A DNA stretch of 64,000 nucleotides from Minicystis rosea (GTDB lineage: Bacteria; Myxococcota_A; Polyangia; Polyangiales; Polyangiaceae), in assembly GCA_001931535.1 (NCBI GenBank), contig CP016211.1, forward strand, positions 5,811,573 to 5,875,572. Direction: 5' to 3'. The notes beneath the pieces are model-generated. The model made no database searches. It was not told where the DNA came from and was given only the letters and a program-made list of their open reading frames with translations. Below are positions 8,201 through 16,338 of the stretch, piece by piece; within the stretch, counting starts at the first letter, position 1, and each line of letters opens with the position of its first letter. The position numbers were made by a program, and so were the translations under genes.

Positions 8201-10985
8201 CGGCGCACGCCGCGGGCTGCGTGCCCGTGGTCGCGGTGCAGCTCGACACGACCCGATCTTGGATCTCCGTGGTGGTGCGGAACCCGCCGCCGACGGCCTG
8301 CCTCGCCACGCTCCACCGCCGCTGCAGGAGCTCGACGGTGACCGCCACGCCGCTCACCTTCGTACCCTTCGGCTCGACGGCGAGCACCTCGGGCTTCACC
8401 GGATCGGAGGCCTTGACGAAGAGATCCGCGGACGGCTTGAGCGCCACGTAGAAATCGCCGGGGTGCACCAGCGCGCTCGTGCTGCCGGCGATGGTCTGGC
8501 GCGAGAGATCGGTGACGTCGGCTTCGCACGTGACGAGCTCGGGCCCGCGTTGGCCGGGCAACGCGAGCGTGGCCGCGATCGTGGCCGTGCCCTTCGCGTC
8601 GAGCTTCGTATGATCGTTCTGCACCTCGTAGCGGCCTTCGCCGTCGTTGGGCTTGCCGGCGAAGAAGGTCTCGTCGTCGGTGACGAAGCCCTCGAGGCCC
8701 GGCGGCGTGAACGACGTCTGCGCCCGCGTCACCCGGAGCCACGCCTCCGCGCCCGACATCGGCGCGCCGAACAGGTAGTCGCCGCGCGCCGTCCAGCTCG
8801 CTTTGTCGCCGCGCGCATACGTCGATCGATCGCTCTGCACGCCGACCTTGAACTCGGCGGGTCGATACTCGGCGACCTCGAAATCACTCGACGCATCGGC
8901 GTAGTCGCGCGGGCTTCCCTGCACGGTGGCGCGCATGGAGTAGGTCCCGAGCCGGCCGGTGTCGGGCACCTTGAGATCGACCGCGAGCGTGCCGAACGCG
9001 GAGAGCGCCACGCTCTGCCGCGAGAACGCTTCTCCATCCGGCGTCTCGAAGACCAGATCGACGGTGCGGCCCGCCGGCGTCACGAGGCCGCGCGCGGCCT
9101 CCTGCCGGAACATGCCCTTGATGTGAACGGTGTCGCCGGGCCGATAGATCCCGCGATCGGTGAAGAGCATCCCGAACGGGAGATCCGGGCCGAGGTTGAT
9201 GGATACGCCGTGACGATAGCCGCTCAGGAGATCGCCCGCGCGCCGGTAGGTCCAGTCGTCGCCGAGGCGAGCGAGGATCACGCTGCGATCGAGCATCTCG
9301 CGGGTCGCGGACCACGCGCTCTCCGGGACGACGACGAAGCCGTTCTTGTCGGTGACGAAGCCATCGGCGCGCGAACCGTCGGGTCGCGCGATGCTCACGC
9401 GCGCGCCCTCGACCGGTGCGGCGCTGCCGAGGCGGGTCACCCAGATCAACGATCCGTGCCCCGAGACCTTGGCGCTGATGGCCAGATCGGTGACCTGTGC
9501 GACGACACCGCGGGCGGCGCTCCGCGCGCGCGACGTCCCTGGCCGATCGACGAACGAGAGCGCGATGCCCACCGGACCGCGCCGATCCTTGCCGCCGAGC
9601 ACGTCGTCAGGCGAGACGAGGTGCGTCGCCGGACGGTTGGCGCCGCCCGAGGGATGGAGCGTCTCGACCTTGGCGCCTCGCAGCTTCTGCAGATCGTCGA
9701 TGCGCGGCTCGCGGCCGGGCGCGTGCGCATCGGTCTCCAGCGCGATCACCGTCGCCTCGTCGAGCGGCGCGGTGGCGAGCTCGAGATCCTTCACGTTCAC
9801 GGTCGCCACGGGGATCCCGCGGCGCGCCGCCGGCTCCAGCATGTCCCCGCGCAGGCCGATGGCAGCGGCGGGCCAGAGATCGTCGAAGGCCACGTTCTTG
9901 GTGAAGGCCCGCGCGAGCGTCTGTCCATGCGTGTCGCGCAGGCCCGCGACGCTCACGCGATAGCTGCGACCGGGCACGAAGCGCCCCCACGCCGAGATGC
10001 TGGTGGTCGGCTGCGCATCGTCGAGCCACGCGGGCCAGCGCACCTTCACCGGCGGATCGATGCGCAGCGCCTTCTTGAGATCACCGAACTTCACCGCGCC
10101 CGACAGCTCCAGCGAGAACCCGCCGTCGACGGTGCAGAGCCCGCGCGGACCATCGTTGCTGCACTCCAGGCGCTCGACCACGAGCGGCCCGTAGGTGCGG
10201 AAATCGAAGCGCGCCGGCTCGTTCGCGAGGAGCGGCCCTTCGCGCCCGCGGAGCCCCGCGTCGGCCACGAGGTGCACGGCGCTGTCGAGCGGCAGCGGCG
10301 TGCTCGGCACGATCTGCGCGAGCTGCTCGTTCTTCGGATCGGGCCGCCGCACCGTGAACGCGACCGGCAGCGGCGCCTCTTGCCGGCCGCGCGCGGGCTC
10401 CACCGTGAGCTTCACGGAGCGCGCGATCTCGGCCTCGTCGACGGGCTGATTGAAGCGGAGCACGAGCTTCGACGAAGGCTCGAGAGAGTCGCGTCCGCCG
10501 GGATCGGCCGACACCGATTCGAGCTTGGGGCGCGCGGTGGAGAAGCGCAGCACATAAGGCTTCTCCATCACCGATCCATCGAGCGCGCGCGTGCCCGCGG
10601 GGACTTCGACGGTGATCTCGGTGGCGCGCGGGAGCTGGCCTTCGGGGTTGAAGCTGAGCCCCGTGGTGCCGACCCAGATCCAATGTCCGGGCACTTGGGG
10701 CTTCATCACGATCGGCGGCGGCGTCTCCTGCCCGGCGACTTCGAGCGCGCGCATCGGCCGGTTCCACACCAGCGTGATCTCGCTCGGATCCACCGTTTGC
10801 CCCTTCGGTGAAGCGAACACCACGCCGAACGGCCCTTCACGCTTGGCGAGCCCCGCTTCGCCGTCCCCCGGCGAGAGCGTGCCGCGCGGCGCCACCGAAG
10901 GCGGCCGCGCGCCTTGAAGGCACGAGACACCGAGGGTGACCAGCGTGAGAACGACGGGCGCGATGCGAGGACCTCGAGCAGCCAT
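5268..10985 (-). CDS. Bacterial alpha-2-macroglobulin (YfhM type), periplasmic lipoprotein
   Basis: 1905 residues, within the size range of bacterial alpha-2-macroglobulins. The N-terminus has a signal peptide ending at a Cys (TLGVSC, Cys22), a weak lipobox that would anchor it to a membrane. Repeated MG beta-domains follow. The thioester motif GCTEQ lies near residue 1402 (bases about 6766-6780) inside the alpha-helical toroid domain, so the protease-trapping covalent chemistry should be intact. A low-complexity GGGGGDNG stretch (near base 7440) may lie in or near the bait region. The C-terminal receptor-like domain ends HMGAGMFHYRYLAR. Family role: broad-spectrum trapping of foreign proteases in the periplasm. 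It is upstream of and effectively co-transcribed with pbpC (3-bp gap). Confidence 0.95.
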   Translation of the reverse strand: MAARGPRIAPVVLTLVTLGVSCLQGARPPSVAPRGTLSPGDGEAGLAKREGPFGVVFASPKGQTVDPSEITLVWNRPMRALEVAGQETPPPIVMKPQVPGHWIWVGTTGLSFNPEGQLPRATEITVEVPAGTRALDGSVMEKPYVLRFSTARPKLESVSADPGGRDSLEPSSKLVLRFNQPVDEAEIARSVKLTVEPARGRQEAPLPVAFTVRRPDPKNEQLAQIVPSTPLPLDSAVHLVADAGLRGREGPLLANEPARFDFRTYGPLVVERLECSNDGPRGLCTVDGGFSLELSGAVKFGDLKKALRIDPPVKVRWPAWLDDAQPTTSISAWGRFVPGRSYRVSVAGLRDTHGQTLARAFTKNVAFDDLWPAAAIGLRGDMLEPAARRGIPVATVNVKDLELATAPLDEATVIALETDAHAPGREPRIDDLQKLRGAKVETLHPSGGANRPATHLVSPDDVLGGKDRRGPVGIALSFVDRPGTSRARSAARGVVAQVTDLAISAKVSGHGSLIWVTRLGSAAPVEGARVSIARPDGSRADGFVTDKNGFVVVPESAWSATREMLDRSVILARLGDDWTYRRAGDLLSGYRHGVSINLGPDLPFGMLFTDRGIYRPGDTVHIKGMFRQEAARGLVTPAGRTVDLVFETPDGEAFSRQSVALSAFGTLAVDLKVPDTGRLGTYSMRATVQGSPRDYADASSDFEVAEYRPAEFKVGVQSDRSTYARGDKASWTARGDYLFGAPMSGAEAWLRVTRAQTSFTPPGLEGFVTDDETFFAGKPNDGEGRYEVQNDHTKLDAKGTATIAATLALPGQRGPELVTCEADVTDLSRQTIAGSTSALVHPGDFYVALKPSADLFVKASDPVKPEVLAVEPKGTKVSGVAVTVELLQRRWSVARQAVGGGFRTTTEIQDRVVSSCTATTGTQPAACAVQPSGPGYYLVRASAKDRRGNVIAASTGLYATSEAGETSWPDNDTSKVELVADRKSYEVGQTARVLVKSPFKSAEALVTVERGGVYSQRRITLTGPMPTVEVPITDDLRPNAFVSVLLLRGRSKAPPAKLGAPDVGAPAFRLGYASLPINPEARRLSVAVKPGKTELRPGDTLEVDVEVKDRAGKPARGEVTLYAVDEGVLSLIGYKTPDPVSTFGAPQALRVATLEARASLAKVQNPLADLGIDKGLDGGGGGGDNGVRRDFRASAYWGPALATDAAGRVHASFKLPDSLTTYRVMAVVASEDDRFGYGEDRVVASRPLMARPAFPRFMRAGDAIEAGVVLTSKGLARSRIDVEITADGVTVKGEPKQAVDLDAGGSAEVRFALEAPRAGTAKIGFRAHGGGAEDRVEITREIKVPLVLEAAALYGDTTHEAAEKLGDLSAIRDDTGGLDVSLASTALVGLGSGMEQLVQYPYGCTEQLTSRLVPLLPLRDLARDYKVEMPKDLDVTVARTVAEILTHQRSDGGFGMWAASDQSSPWITAYALWGLTIAKQRGVTLSDQSLKSATQYLRDNLGNLEKNEILFASAPFILDVLAEAGQPDPGRVARVFERREKLPLFAQAQLLHAMVLSKSDPKSIDSAVSELEGNVRLDGNVARVATNTGDHYAVLMDSDTRTSALVLRALLAARPEHAMAARLAMGLLGARKGGTWRNTQETAWSLLALDDYRKVQEKTEPDFVAHVFIGEAEIQSATFRGRSFEQPRAKVPAARLVAMAGAPLGFTVEGQGRLFYEARLRYAKKTLPKDALERGFYVKKTLRAVKPEALAEALKLVPDASARAFRGGDLVLGDVVVVTPSPRAFVVIDEPLPAGFEAVDARLATTGASVDVDRAAAQSGTDDDGDDDEIAAGGAYRPSHFVREIRDDRVLFFVDHMGAGMFHYRYLARATSLGTFVLPPTKVEEMYTPEVFGRTGADSIRVVAK

Positions 10986-11135
10986 GTGGGCGGACTCAGC
11001 AACGGAGCCGCCGCGAAAGCAAGAGGGCGAATGCGGGCCGCGCCATCGGGCGAGCCCTGCCTGGAGGTCATTTCGGCGCGCGCATCATGGCGTCGAGGCC
11101 GAGAGGACGATGCTCATCGTGTGCCGAAAAGTCGA

Positions 11136-11176
11136 ATCCCCCGGCGAGCTTCCATCACGCTCGCTCGCCGGGGGAT
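11136..11176 (-). terminator. Intrinsic terminator of the His-rich protein gene
   Basis: A perfect 14-bp inverted repeat (ATCCCCCGGCGAGC and its complement) with a 13-nt loop lies just downstream of the minus-strand His-rich gene. On that strand the stem is followed by a CTTTTC stretch. The stem also sits upstream of the alpha-2-macroglobulin start. Confidence 0.7.
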
Positions 11177-11198
11177 GGGCTGCCTTCGCGGGTGAGGC

Positions 11199-11546
11199 TC
11201 ATCCGGTCTGAATCGGTCCGTGATCGTCGCAATGCCCCTCGTGGGGATGGTGCAAGTGCCCGTCCACCAGATAATCCGTGTGATCCCCGTGCGGGACGCG
11301 CGCGTGCCCGCATTGGTCACTGTGCTCGTGGGCGGCTTCGTGGGAGCCGCAGGTGTGCTCGGGCGTGCACCCGGCGGCGTTTTTGCCGCCGACGGCAAGC
11401 ACGTGCTCGTCCACGTGATCGCCGTGAACGTGGTGCAAGCAGCCGTCGTGCAGATAGTCGACATGACCTTGGTGGCGAATGGCCGGGTGCCCGCATCCCG
11501 CACCGTGCTTGTGCGTGTGCCCCTCGTGCTTGCGGTGCTCTTGCAT
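11199..11546 (-). CDS. Histidine-rich metal-binding protein with duplicated HxDYLxDGxLHH units
   Basis: 115 residues from the ATG at 11546, preceded by a good ribosome site (GGGGGA about 6 nt upstream); upstream in-frame extension lacks coding character. The protein is extremely rich in His, Asp, Glu and Cys. It contains two copies of a module: HQGHVDYLHDGCLHHVHGDH and, after a Cys-rich spacer, HGDHTDYLVDGHLHHPHEGH. There is no signal peptide, so it should be cytosolic. Proteins of this kind are found in many proteobacteria, usually automatically labelled hypothetical or zinc-related. Metal (Zn, Ni or Co) chelation or storage is inferred from composition. No transporter or metal regulator lies beside it. 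Confidence 0.75.
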   Translation of the reverse strand: MQEHRKHEGHTHKHGAGCGHPAIRHQGHVDYLHDGCLHHVHGDHVDEHVLAVGGKNAAGCTPEHTCGSHEAAHEHSDQCGHARVPHGDHTDYLVDGHLHHPHEGHCDDHGPIQTG

Positions 11547-12077
11547 GATTCCCCCTCTTTGGCAGAGCCGTCCGGGCTCATCGGGCGCGCGGGAGCCGCG
11601 CACCGTCGTCGTTGGGCCTCCTGCCGACGATCCACAAGCCTGCAAGATGACGAAAGCTGCCCGCTCGAAAGCACGCTCGCGGCGGCCTCTCCGCTCGATA
11701 TCACCACCTCTCCGGGCCTCTTCGCGGAGCACGGCGGACAACCATTCTCATCATCGATGGTCGCCCCGAGCCCGCGCGGCCGCCTTGCAAAATCGAGCAA
11801 CCTCGGCGCCGCCGGATATCCTATTTGCCCGACAAGCACGCATCCGCAAAGGCAGCTTCCACCCACGACTCTCGTCCTCTCGCCTTTGTCCGACTCGTGA
11901 TCTCCTCGGTCGCGTCCCCTCGCTTCGCCCTCTCGTGACGCCGGCTCCCCTCTCCATTCCACTCGTACGCGACCGCGTTCCAGCCTCACGCGACGGCGTT
12001 CCACCCTCACGCGATCACCGCCTATTTCGGCGCGTTTCGCGCGCGTTCGCCGTTGCGCCGAGGGTGCTCCGGCCCTC
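11547..12077. other. 531-bp non-coding stretch between divergent genes
   Basis: It separates the His-rich gene (minus) from the metalloprotease-like gene (plus), so it must hold promoters for both. No convincing -35/-10 pair was assigned. It is pyrimidine-rich on the plus strand between 11820 and 11960. The only structured element I found is the 21-bp tandem repeat at 11968-12009. Confidence 0.5.
11968..12009. repeat. Two imperfect 21-bp tandem repeats
   Basis: Unit 1 (11968-11988) and unit 2 (11989-12009) share the form CGCGACSGCGTTCCASCCTCA and differ at two positions. A degenerate half unit precedes them and a CGCGAT start follows. They lie about 70-110 bp upstream of the metalloprotease-like gene, so they could be activator sites spaced by two helical turns. 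Confidence 0.6.
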
Positions 12078-12692
12078 ATGCTTCCATCGATGTATTCGTC
12101 CGGAACGTTGATTTGTCGTGGCTTCGTCGATTCACAGCATCTCGTTCCGGTCCCGACCGTGATCATCCGGGACGGCGCAGCGCTCGTTTCGTTTCGCAGC
12201 ATCGCGCCGCCGGTGGGCGCGCCCGAGCTCTTCGATCACATCGTGTCGGCGGTCGACGTCGCGGGGATTCCGCTCTTGTGGCTGGAGACGGCCGGAGGGC
12301 GGGGCGGCTTCTTTCGTGGGGATCTCGTGGCCGTCGGCGAGCAGGACGTGCGCCACATGGCAGCGTCGGTGATGGCGCGCGCCGGCGGGCACGCGCTCGA
12401 GGTGTATGCGGCCGTCGTGCGCGTGCTCTTGGCGCACGAGATCGGGCACGCGGTCGCGGCCAAGATCGGCCTCGTCGAGCGCGGCGTCGGCTCCGAGCTG
12501 GAGGCCGATCTCACGGCCGGCTTCATCGCCGAGTCGCTCGGCTTCCCCGAGCACGAGGACGCGCTGGTGCTCGACACCGCCGGCAGCCGCGCCCCCGCCG
12601 AGGTGTCGACGCACCCGAGCTCCATGGCCCGCGTCGCCGCCTATCGCGAAGGGCGCCGCCTCCGCCGCGCCCGCGCGGGCTTCCGTTGGTGA
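12078..12692 (+). CDS. Small HEIGH-motif zinc metalloprotease-like protein
   Basis: 204 residues from ATG 12078 (ATG 12090 is an equally plausible start; neither has a strong ribosome site). Residues 118-124 read LAHEIGH, the HExxH zinc-protease signature, and GSELEAD follows at 138-144, giving the downstream Glu/Asp of gluzincin-type peptidases (E-x-x-A-D in membrane and M48-like enzymes). The spacing of about 18 residues between HExxH and the third ligand fits a minigluzincin-like fold. There is no signal peptide or membrane helix, so it is probably cytoplasmic. Substrate unknown. It could be a stand-alone protease domain related to ImmA/IrrE-type proteins, although no HTH is fused. Confidence 0.55.
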   Translation: MLPSMYSSGTLICRGFVDSQHLVPVPTVIIRDGAALVSFRSIAPPVGAPELFDHIVSAVDVAGIPLLWLETAGGRGGFFRGDLVAVGEQDVRHMAASVMARAGGHALEVYAAVVRVLLAHEIGHAVAAKIGLVERGVGSELEADLTAGFIAESLGFPEHEDALVLDTAGSRAPAEVSTHPSSMARVAAYREGRRLRRARAGFRW

Positions 12693-13002
12693 TCCCGCCC
12701 AACCATTCTCGGCGACGACCATTCTCTTCAACCATTTCGACGGAAGCATCGGAGTCCGCGTTCGGCTGAGTAGGTGGCTCACCCGATCTCCGACTCCCGT
12801 GCTCGGCGCCTGTCGGTGATTGGCAATCTGCCCTTCGCCCGGCCTCGAACGGCCCCGCACCGATCCGCCGCACAGCAGGCCCACAAGCATCGTGGGGCAT
12901 CCGACAAGGCCGCAAAGATCTACTCGCGCTCCGCATATTTTCACGGGCGGAGATTCAATGCACCGTTGCGAGAGACGTGGATCCGGCTAGGGTCATCCAC
13001 CC
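12693..13002. other. 310-bp intergenic stretch upstream of the serine protease
   Basis: No coding sequence or strong hairpin was found. A locally AT-richer patch (about 12920-12960) sits 45-80 bp before the protease ATG and is the likely promoter area, but no confident -35/-10 pair can be named. Confidence 0.4.
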
Positions 13003-14322
13003 ATGTCCCTCCGGCGCTCCCTCACGCTCCCTCTCCTGTTCCTCCTTGGTGCATGCGGTTCGCAGGGTGAAGATCCCGAATCGACCGCATCCGCGCAACA
13101 ACCGATCATCGGTGGGATCGCCGACACGTTTCGCACGTATGTCGTCGGCGTGGGCGATGCGTCCGGCACCTTCTGCACGGGCACGGTGATTTCGCGGCGC
13201 ACCGTGCTCACCGCCGGTCACTGCTACTCGCAGAACCAGCCCAAGGGAGGAATCACCCGGGTCTATTTCGGCAACAGCGTGAAGCTCGCCGATGCGCCCG
13301 TGTCGGTGAATACGGCTCAGGTCGTGCGCATGCCGGGCTACAACGACAACACGCTTCACAATGATCTCACGCTCGTCCAGCTCGCCGAGGACGCGCCCTC
13401 GCAGCCCGTGCCCCTCCTCCGGGAGACGCTGGCCAACACGTCCGAGTGGATTGGGCCCAACTTCACCTTCGTCGGTTATGGCAACGACGGCTCGTCCCAT
13501 TACGAGACCCGCCGCGTGGTGGTGTTTCCCATTCTCGAGGTGGGTCCGGCGAGCGACGTCGGCACCGACACGGGCACGGGGCCCATCGACGAGACGATGT
13601 TCTATTTCCGGGTCCCCAAGAAGAATACGTGTGACGGCGACTCGGGCGGTCCGGCCTTCGTGGTTCGCGACGGCGTCGAGCGGCACGCGGGCGCGACCTC
13701 CTACGGCGACGGCCCGTGCAAGGTCGACGGCGTCGATCAACGCACCGACCTGCCGACCATCAATTCGTTCATCCAAGCCACCATCGATCAATTCGAGGGC
13801 AACGATCCCTGCCGCGCGAACGGCGTCTGCGACGAGTCGTGCAACGTCGACAACACGCTCGTCGATCCGGACTGCGCCCCCAACCATTGCGGCGCCGATG
13901 GGATGTGCGTGCTCTCCTGCGTCGACCCGCCGGATCCCGATTGCGCGCCCGTCGACCATTGCGTGGCCGACGGCGTGTGCGATCCGACCTGCGCCAACGA
14001 CGTCGATTGCCTCCCGCCCTCCGACGGCGGCGTCACCAGCGGCAGCACCAGCGCGAGCAGCGGTGGTGAAGCGACCGGGACGAGCAGCAGCGCGATGTCG
14101 TCGAGCACCGCGGGCACCGGCGGCGCCTCCGGCAGCGGCGGCGCCGGCGGCGAAGGCGGCGAGATGACCAAGGACGAGGACGCGGGCACCGGCGGCAAGT
14201 CCATGCGCAGCGCCGAAGGGTGCAGCTGCGCCGTCCCGGGCACCTCGGCGCCAGGCACCGGCACCGTGCTCGGCATGGGCGCGCTCGGGATGGCGCTCCT
14301 GCGCCGGCGGCGGAAGCACTGA
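13003..14322 (+). CDS. Secreted trypsin-like serine protease (S1) with lipobox and MYXO-CTERM-like tail
   Basis: 439 residues. The N-terminus is a signal peptide ending in a canonical lipobox (LLGAC, Cys18). The chymotrypsin-fold domain (IIGG start, about residues 35-260) has an intact triad: His in TAGHC, Asp in HNDLTLVQL and Ser in CDGDSGGP. Next come Cys-rich repeats (residues 265-335; DPCRANGVCDESC, DHCVADGVCDPTC) typical of myxobacterial secreted proteins, then a Ser/Gly/Thr/Ala-rich linker (340-390). The end is CSCAVPG, a hydrophobic segment and RRRRKH, matching the MYXO-CTERM plan of Cys, membrane helix and Arg cluster. The protein therefore carries both an N-terminal lipid anchor signal and a C-terminal sorting signal. 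Likely a surface or outer-membrane protease. Confidence 0.92.
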   Translation: MSLRRSLTLPLLFLLGACGSQGEDPESTASAQQPIIGGIADTFRTYVVGVGDASGTFCTGTVISRRTVLTAGHCYSQNQPKGGITRVYFGNSVKLADAPVSVNTAQVVRMPGYNDNTLHNDLTLVQLAEDAPSQPVPLLRETLANTSEWIGPNFTFVGYGNDGSSHYETRRVVVFPILEVGPASDVGTDTGTGPIDETMFYFRVPKKNTCDGDSGGPAFVVRDGVERHAGATSYGDGPCKVDGVDQRTDLPTINSFIQATIDQFEGNDPCRANGVCDESCNVDNTLVDPDCAPNHCGADGMCVLSCVDPPDPDCAPVDHCVADGVCDPTCANDVDCLPPSDGGVTSGSTSASSGGEATGTSSSAMSSSTAGTGGASGSGGAGGEGGEMTKDEDAGTGGKSMRSAEGCSCAVPGTSAPGTGTVLGMGALGMALLRRRRKH

Positions 14323-14331
14323 AACGATGAG

Positions 14332-14357
14332 GAGGACGACGGCGTGCCCGCGTCCTC
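14332..14357 (+). terminator. Probable terminator hairpin after the serine protease
   Basis: GAGGACG and CGTCCTC (7 bp, extendable through CGG/CCG) face each other around a short loop, starting 10 bp after the protease stop. There is no long U tract. Confidence 0.45.
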
Positions 14358-14585
14358 CCAGCTCGTCCCAAGGCGCCGATCGCGCGCCCCCGGCCCGGCT
14401 CCGGCACGGAGCGGGTCGTCATGAGGGCCGGAAGGCCCCTCCTCCCCGATCATCCCTTGCGGTTCTTTCCCGGGCCGCGACTCAGGGAATGATCCCGCCC
14501 GCTTCCTGTTATAAGGCCGCCGTGTCCGCCCCCGGGGGCCCGTGCCTCCGCGGTGGAAGCGCGACACGACGACGGGACGATCGCC

Positions 14586-15617
14586 GTGATCGAAATCACC
14601 GACCTCCACAAATACTACGGGGAGCACCGAGCGATCGGGCCCCTCTCCTGTTCCATCGCGACGGGTGAGATCGTCGGTTTGCTCGGCCTGAACGGCGCGG
14701 GCAAGACGACCACCCTGCGCATCCTGGCCTGCGATCTCCTGCCCTCCTCGGGCACGGTCACGGTCGACGGCATCGACGTGGTCGAGCGTCCGCACGAGGT
14801 GCGATCGCGCATCGGCTACCTGCCCGACTCACCGCCGCTCTATCCGGAGATGACGGTGCGCGCGTACCTCACGTTCGCGGCCCGCCTGCGCGGCATGTCG
14901 CGCACGGACGCGGCGCGGCGCGTGCCCGAGGTCGAGGAGCTGACCGAGCTCGGGGACGTCGCGGACGCGCCCATCGCGTCGCTGTCGCACGGCTTCAAGC
15001 AGCGCGTGGGGATCGCGCAGGCCATCGTGCACCGGCCTCGCCTCCTCGTGCTCGACGAGCCCATCACGGGCCTCGATCCCGTGCAGATCGTGGAGATGCG
15101 CGAGCTGCTCCGGAGCCTCAAGGGCGATCACACGATCCTCCTCTCGTCCCACATCCTCTCGGAGATCAGCGAGACCTGCGATCGCATCCTCGTGATCAAG
15201 GACGGGATGATCGCGGCCTCCGGCACCGAGTCGGAGCTCACGAGCCGGCTGCGCAGCGGCGGCTTCCGCGTGGTGATCACGGCGCTGGGCGAAGGCGAGG
15301 AGGCGACCCGGATCGTGCGCGAGGTGAGCGGCGTGCGCCGCGTGGAGGCGCTGGCCCCGGCGGAGACCGGCGAGGGCGTGACGACCTTCGCGGTCGACGC
15401 CGACGACGACGTGCGCGTGGCCGTGTGCAAGGCGCTCGTGGAGAAGGGCCTCGGCATCCTCCAGGTGGGCGCGGGCGAGCGCGAGCTGGAGTCGGTGTTC
15501 CTCGAGCTGGCCACGCCGGCGCAGCGCGACAAGGCCGCGGCGAGGAAGGCGAAGCGCGCCACGAAGCAGGCCGCGCCCGCCGCGAAGACGAAGGACGACG
15601 GAGGGAGCCATGAATAA
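14586..15617 (+). CDS. ABC transporter ATP-binding protein, GldA-like
   Basis: 343 residues from GTG 14586, which gives the family-typical start IEITDLHKYYGEHRAIG. An upstream GTG at 14553 would add 11 residues. Walker A is GLNGAGKTT, the signature is LSHGFKQRVG and Walker B is LLVLDEP. The C-terminal ~100 residues form the regulatory extension seen in ABC-2 exporters (CcmA/GldA type), ending in a Lys/Ala-rich tail. It is the first gene of a four-gene operon with overlapping junctions (8 bp to the permease). In Bacteroidetes the homologous GldA/GldF/GldG set is needed for gliding; in other phyla the role of such sets is not established. A weak TATAAG -10-like box lies at 14510-14515. Confidence 0.9.
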   Translation: MIEITDLHKYYGEHRAIGPLSCSIATGEIVGLLGLNGAGKTTTLRILACDLLPSSGTVTVDGIDVVERPHEVRSRIGYLPDSPPLYPEMTVRAYLTFAARLRGMSRTDAARRVPEVEELTELGDVADAPIASLSHGFKQRVGIAQAIVHRPRLLVLDEPITGLDPVQIVEMRELLRSLKGDHTILLSSHILSEISETCDRILVIKDGMIAASGTESELTSRLRSGGFRVVITALGEGEEATRIVREVSGVRRVEALAPAETGEGVTTFAVDADDDVRVAVCKALVEKGLGILQVGAGERELESVFLELATPAQRDKAAARKAKRATKQAAPAAKTKDDGGSHE

Positions 15618-16338
15618 CGCGCTGCTCTTGGCTGGGCGCGAGCTGCGCGCGTATGCGCGCTCGCCGCTCGGCTACATCGTGGCGGCGGTCGCGCTGCTCA
15701 TCGAGGGGATCTACTTCTACGCGTTCGGCCTGGGCGCCAAGGCGGCGCTCTTGTCGGCGCAGGTGCTGGCCGTCTTCTTCGAGGGCGCGAGCGGCGCGAC
15801 CATCATCGTCGCGGCGCTCCTCGCCATGCGCCTCCTCGCCGGCGAGAAGGAGACAGGGACGCTCGTGCTCTTGAACACGGCGCCCATCCGCGAGCGCGAG
15901 ATCGTGCTCGGCAAGTTCCTCGCGGGCCTCGCGTTCCTCGCGTTGCTCGCGCTCCTCACGGCGTACATGCCGGCCTTGATCTTCGTGAACGGGAAGGTCT
16001 CGATCGGGCACATCCTCGTCGGCTACCTGGGCGTGGTGCTGCTCGCGGCGGCGGCGCTCGCGGTCAGCCTCTTCGGCTCGGCGATCGCGCCGAACCAGGT
16101 GGTCGCGGCGCTGATCTCGGGCGCGCTGCTCGGGACGCTGTTCCTGCTCTTCTTCGTCGCGCCGGCGACCGACCCGCCGATCAACGGGTTCCTCTCGGCG
16201 CTCTCGATCTTCCACGTGCGGCAGCGGTCGTTCATGACCGGCGTGCTCAAGCTGGAGAACGTGGTCTACAACGTGGCCATCGCGTACTTCTTCCTGCTCG
16301 CGGCCACCAAGACGCTGGAGGCGCGGCGATGGCGCTGA
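15610..16338 (+). CDS. ABC-2 type permease, GldF-like
   Basis: 242 residues with six predicted membrane helices and a short N-terminal cytosolic segment (GRELRAYARSPLGYI), as in ABC-2 permeases of the GldF/NosY type. GEKETGTLVLLNTAPIRERE is the conserved cytoplasmic loop that couples to the ATPase in this group. It overlaps the ATPase gene by 8 bp and the next gene by 10 bp, so its stoichiometry is probably set by translational coupling. It should pair with the upstream ATPase and the downstream GldG-like subunit in the inner membrane. Confidence 0.9.
   Translation: MNNALLLAGRELRAYARSPLGYIVAAVALLIEGIYFYAFGLGAKAALLSAQVLAVFFEGASGATIIVAALLAMRLLAGEKETGTLVLLNTAPIREREIVLGKFLAGLAFLALLALLTAYMPALIFVNGKVSIGHILVGYLGVVLLAAAALAVSLFGSAIAPNQVVAALISGALLGTLFLLFFVAPATDPPINGFLSALSIFHVRQRSFMTGVLKLENVVYNVAIAYFFLLAATKTLEARRWR

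Noticed and set aside
7356..10811. Long plus-strand open frame opposite the macroglobulin gene
   Set aside because: Same reason: a shadow frame in GC-rich coding sequence, with no domain content.
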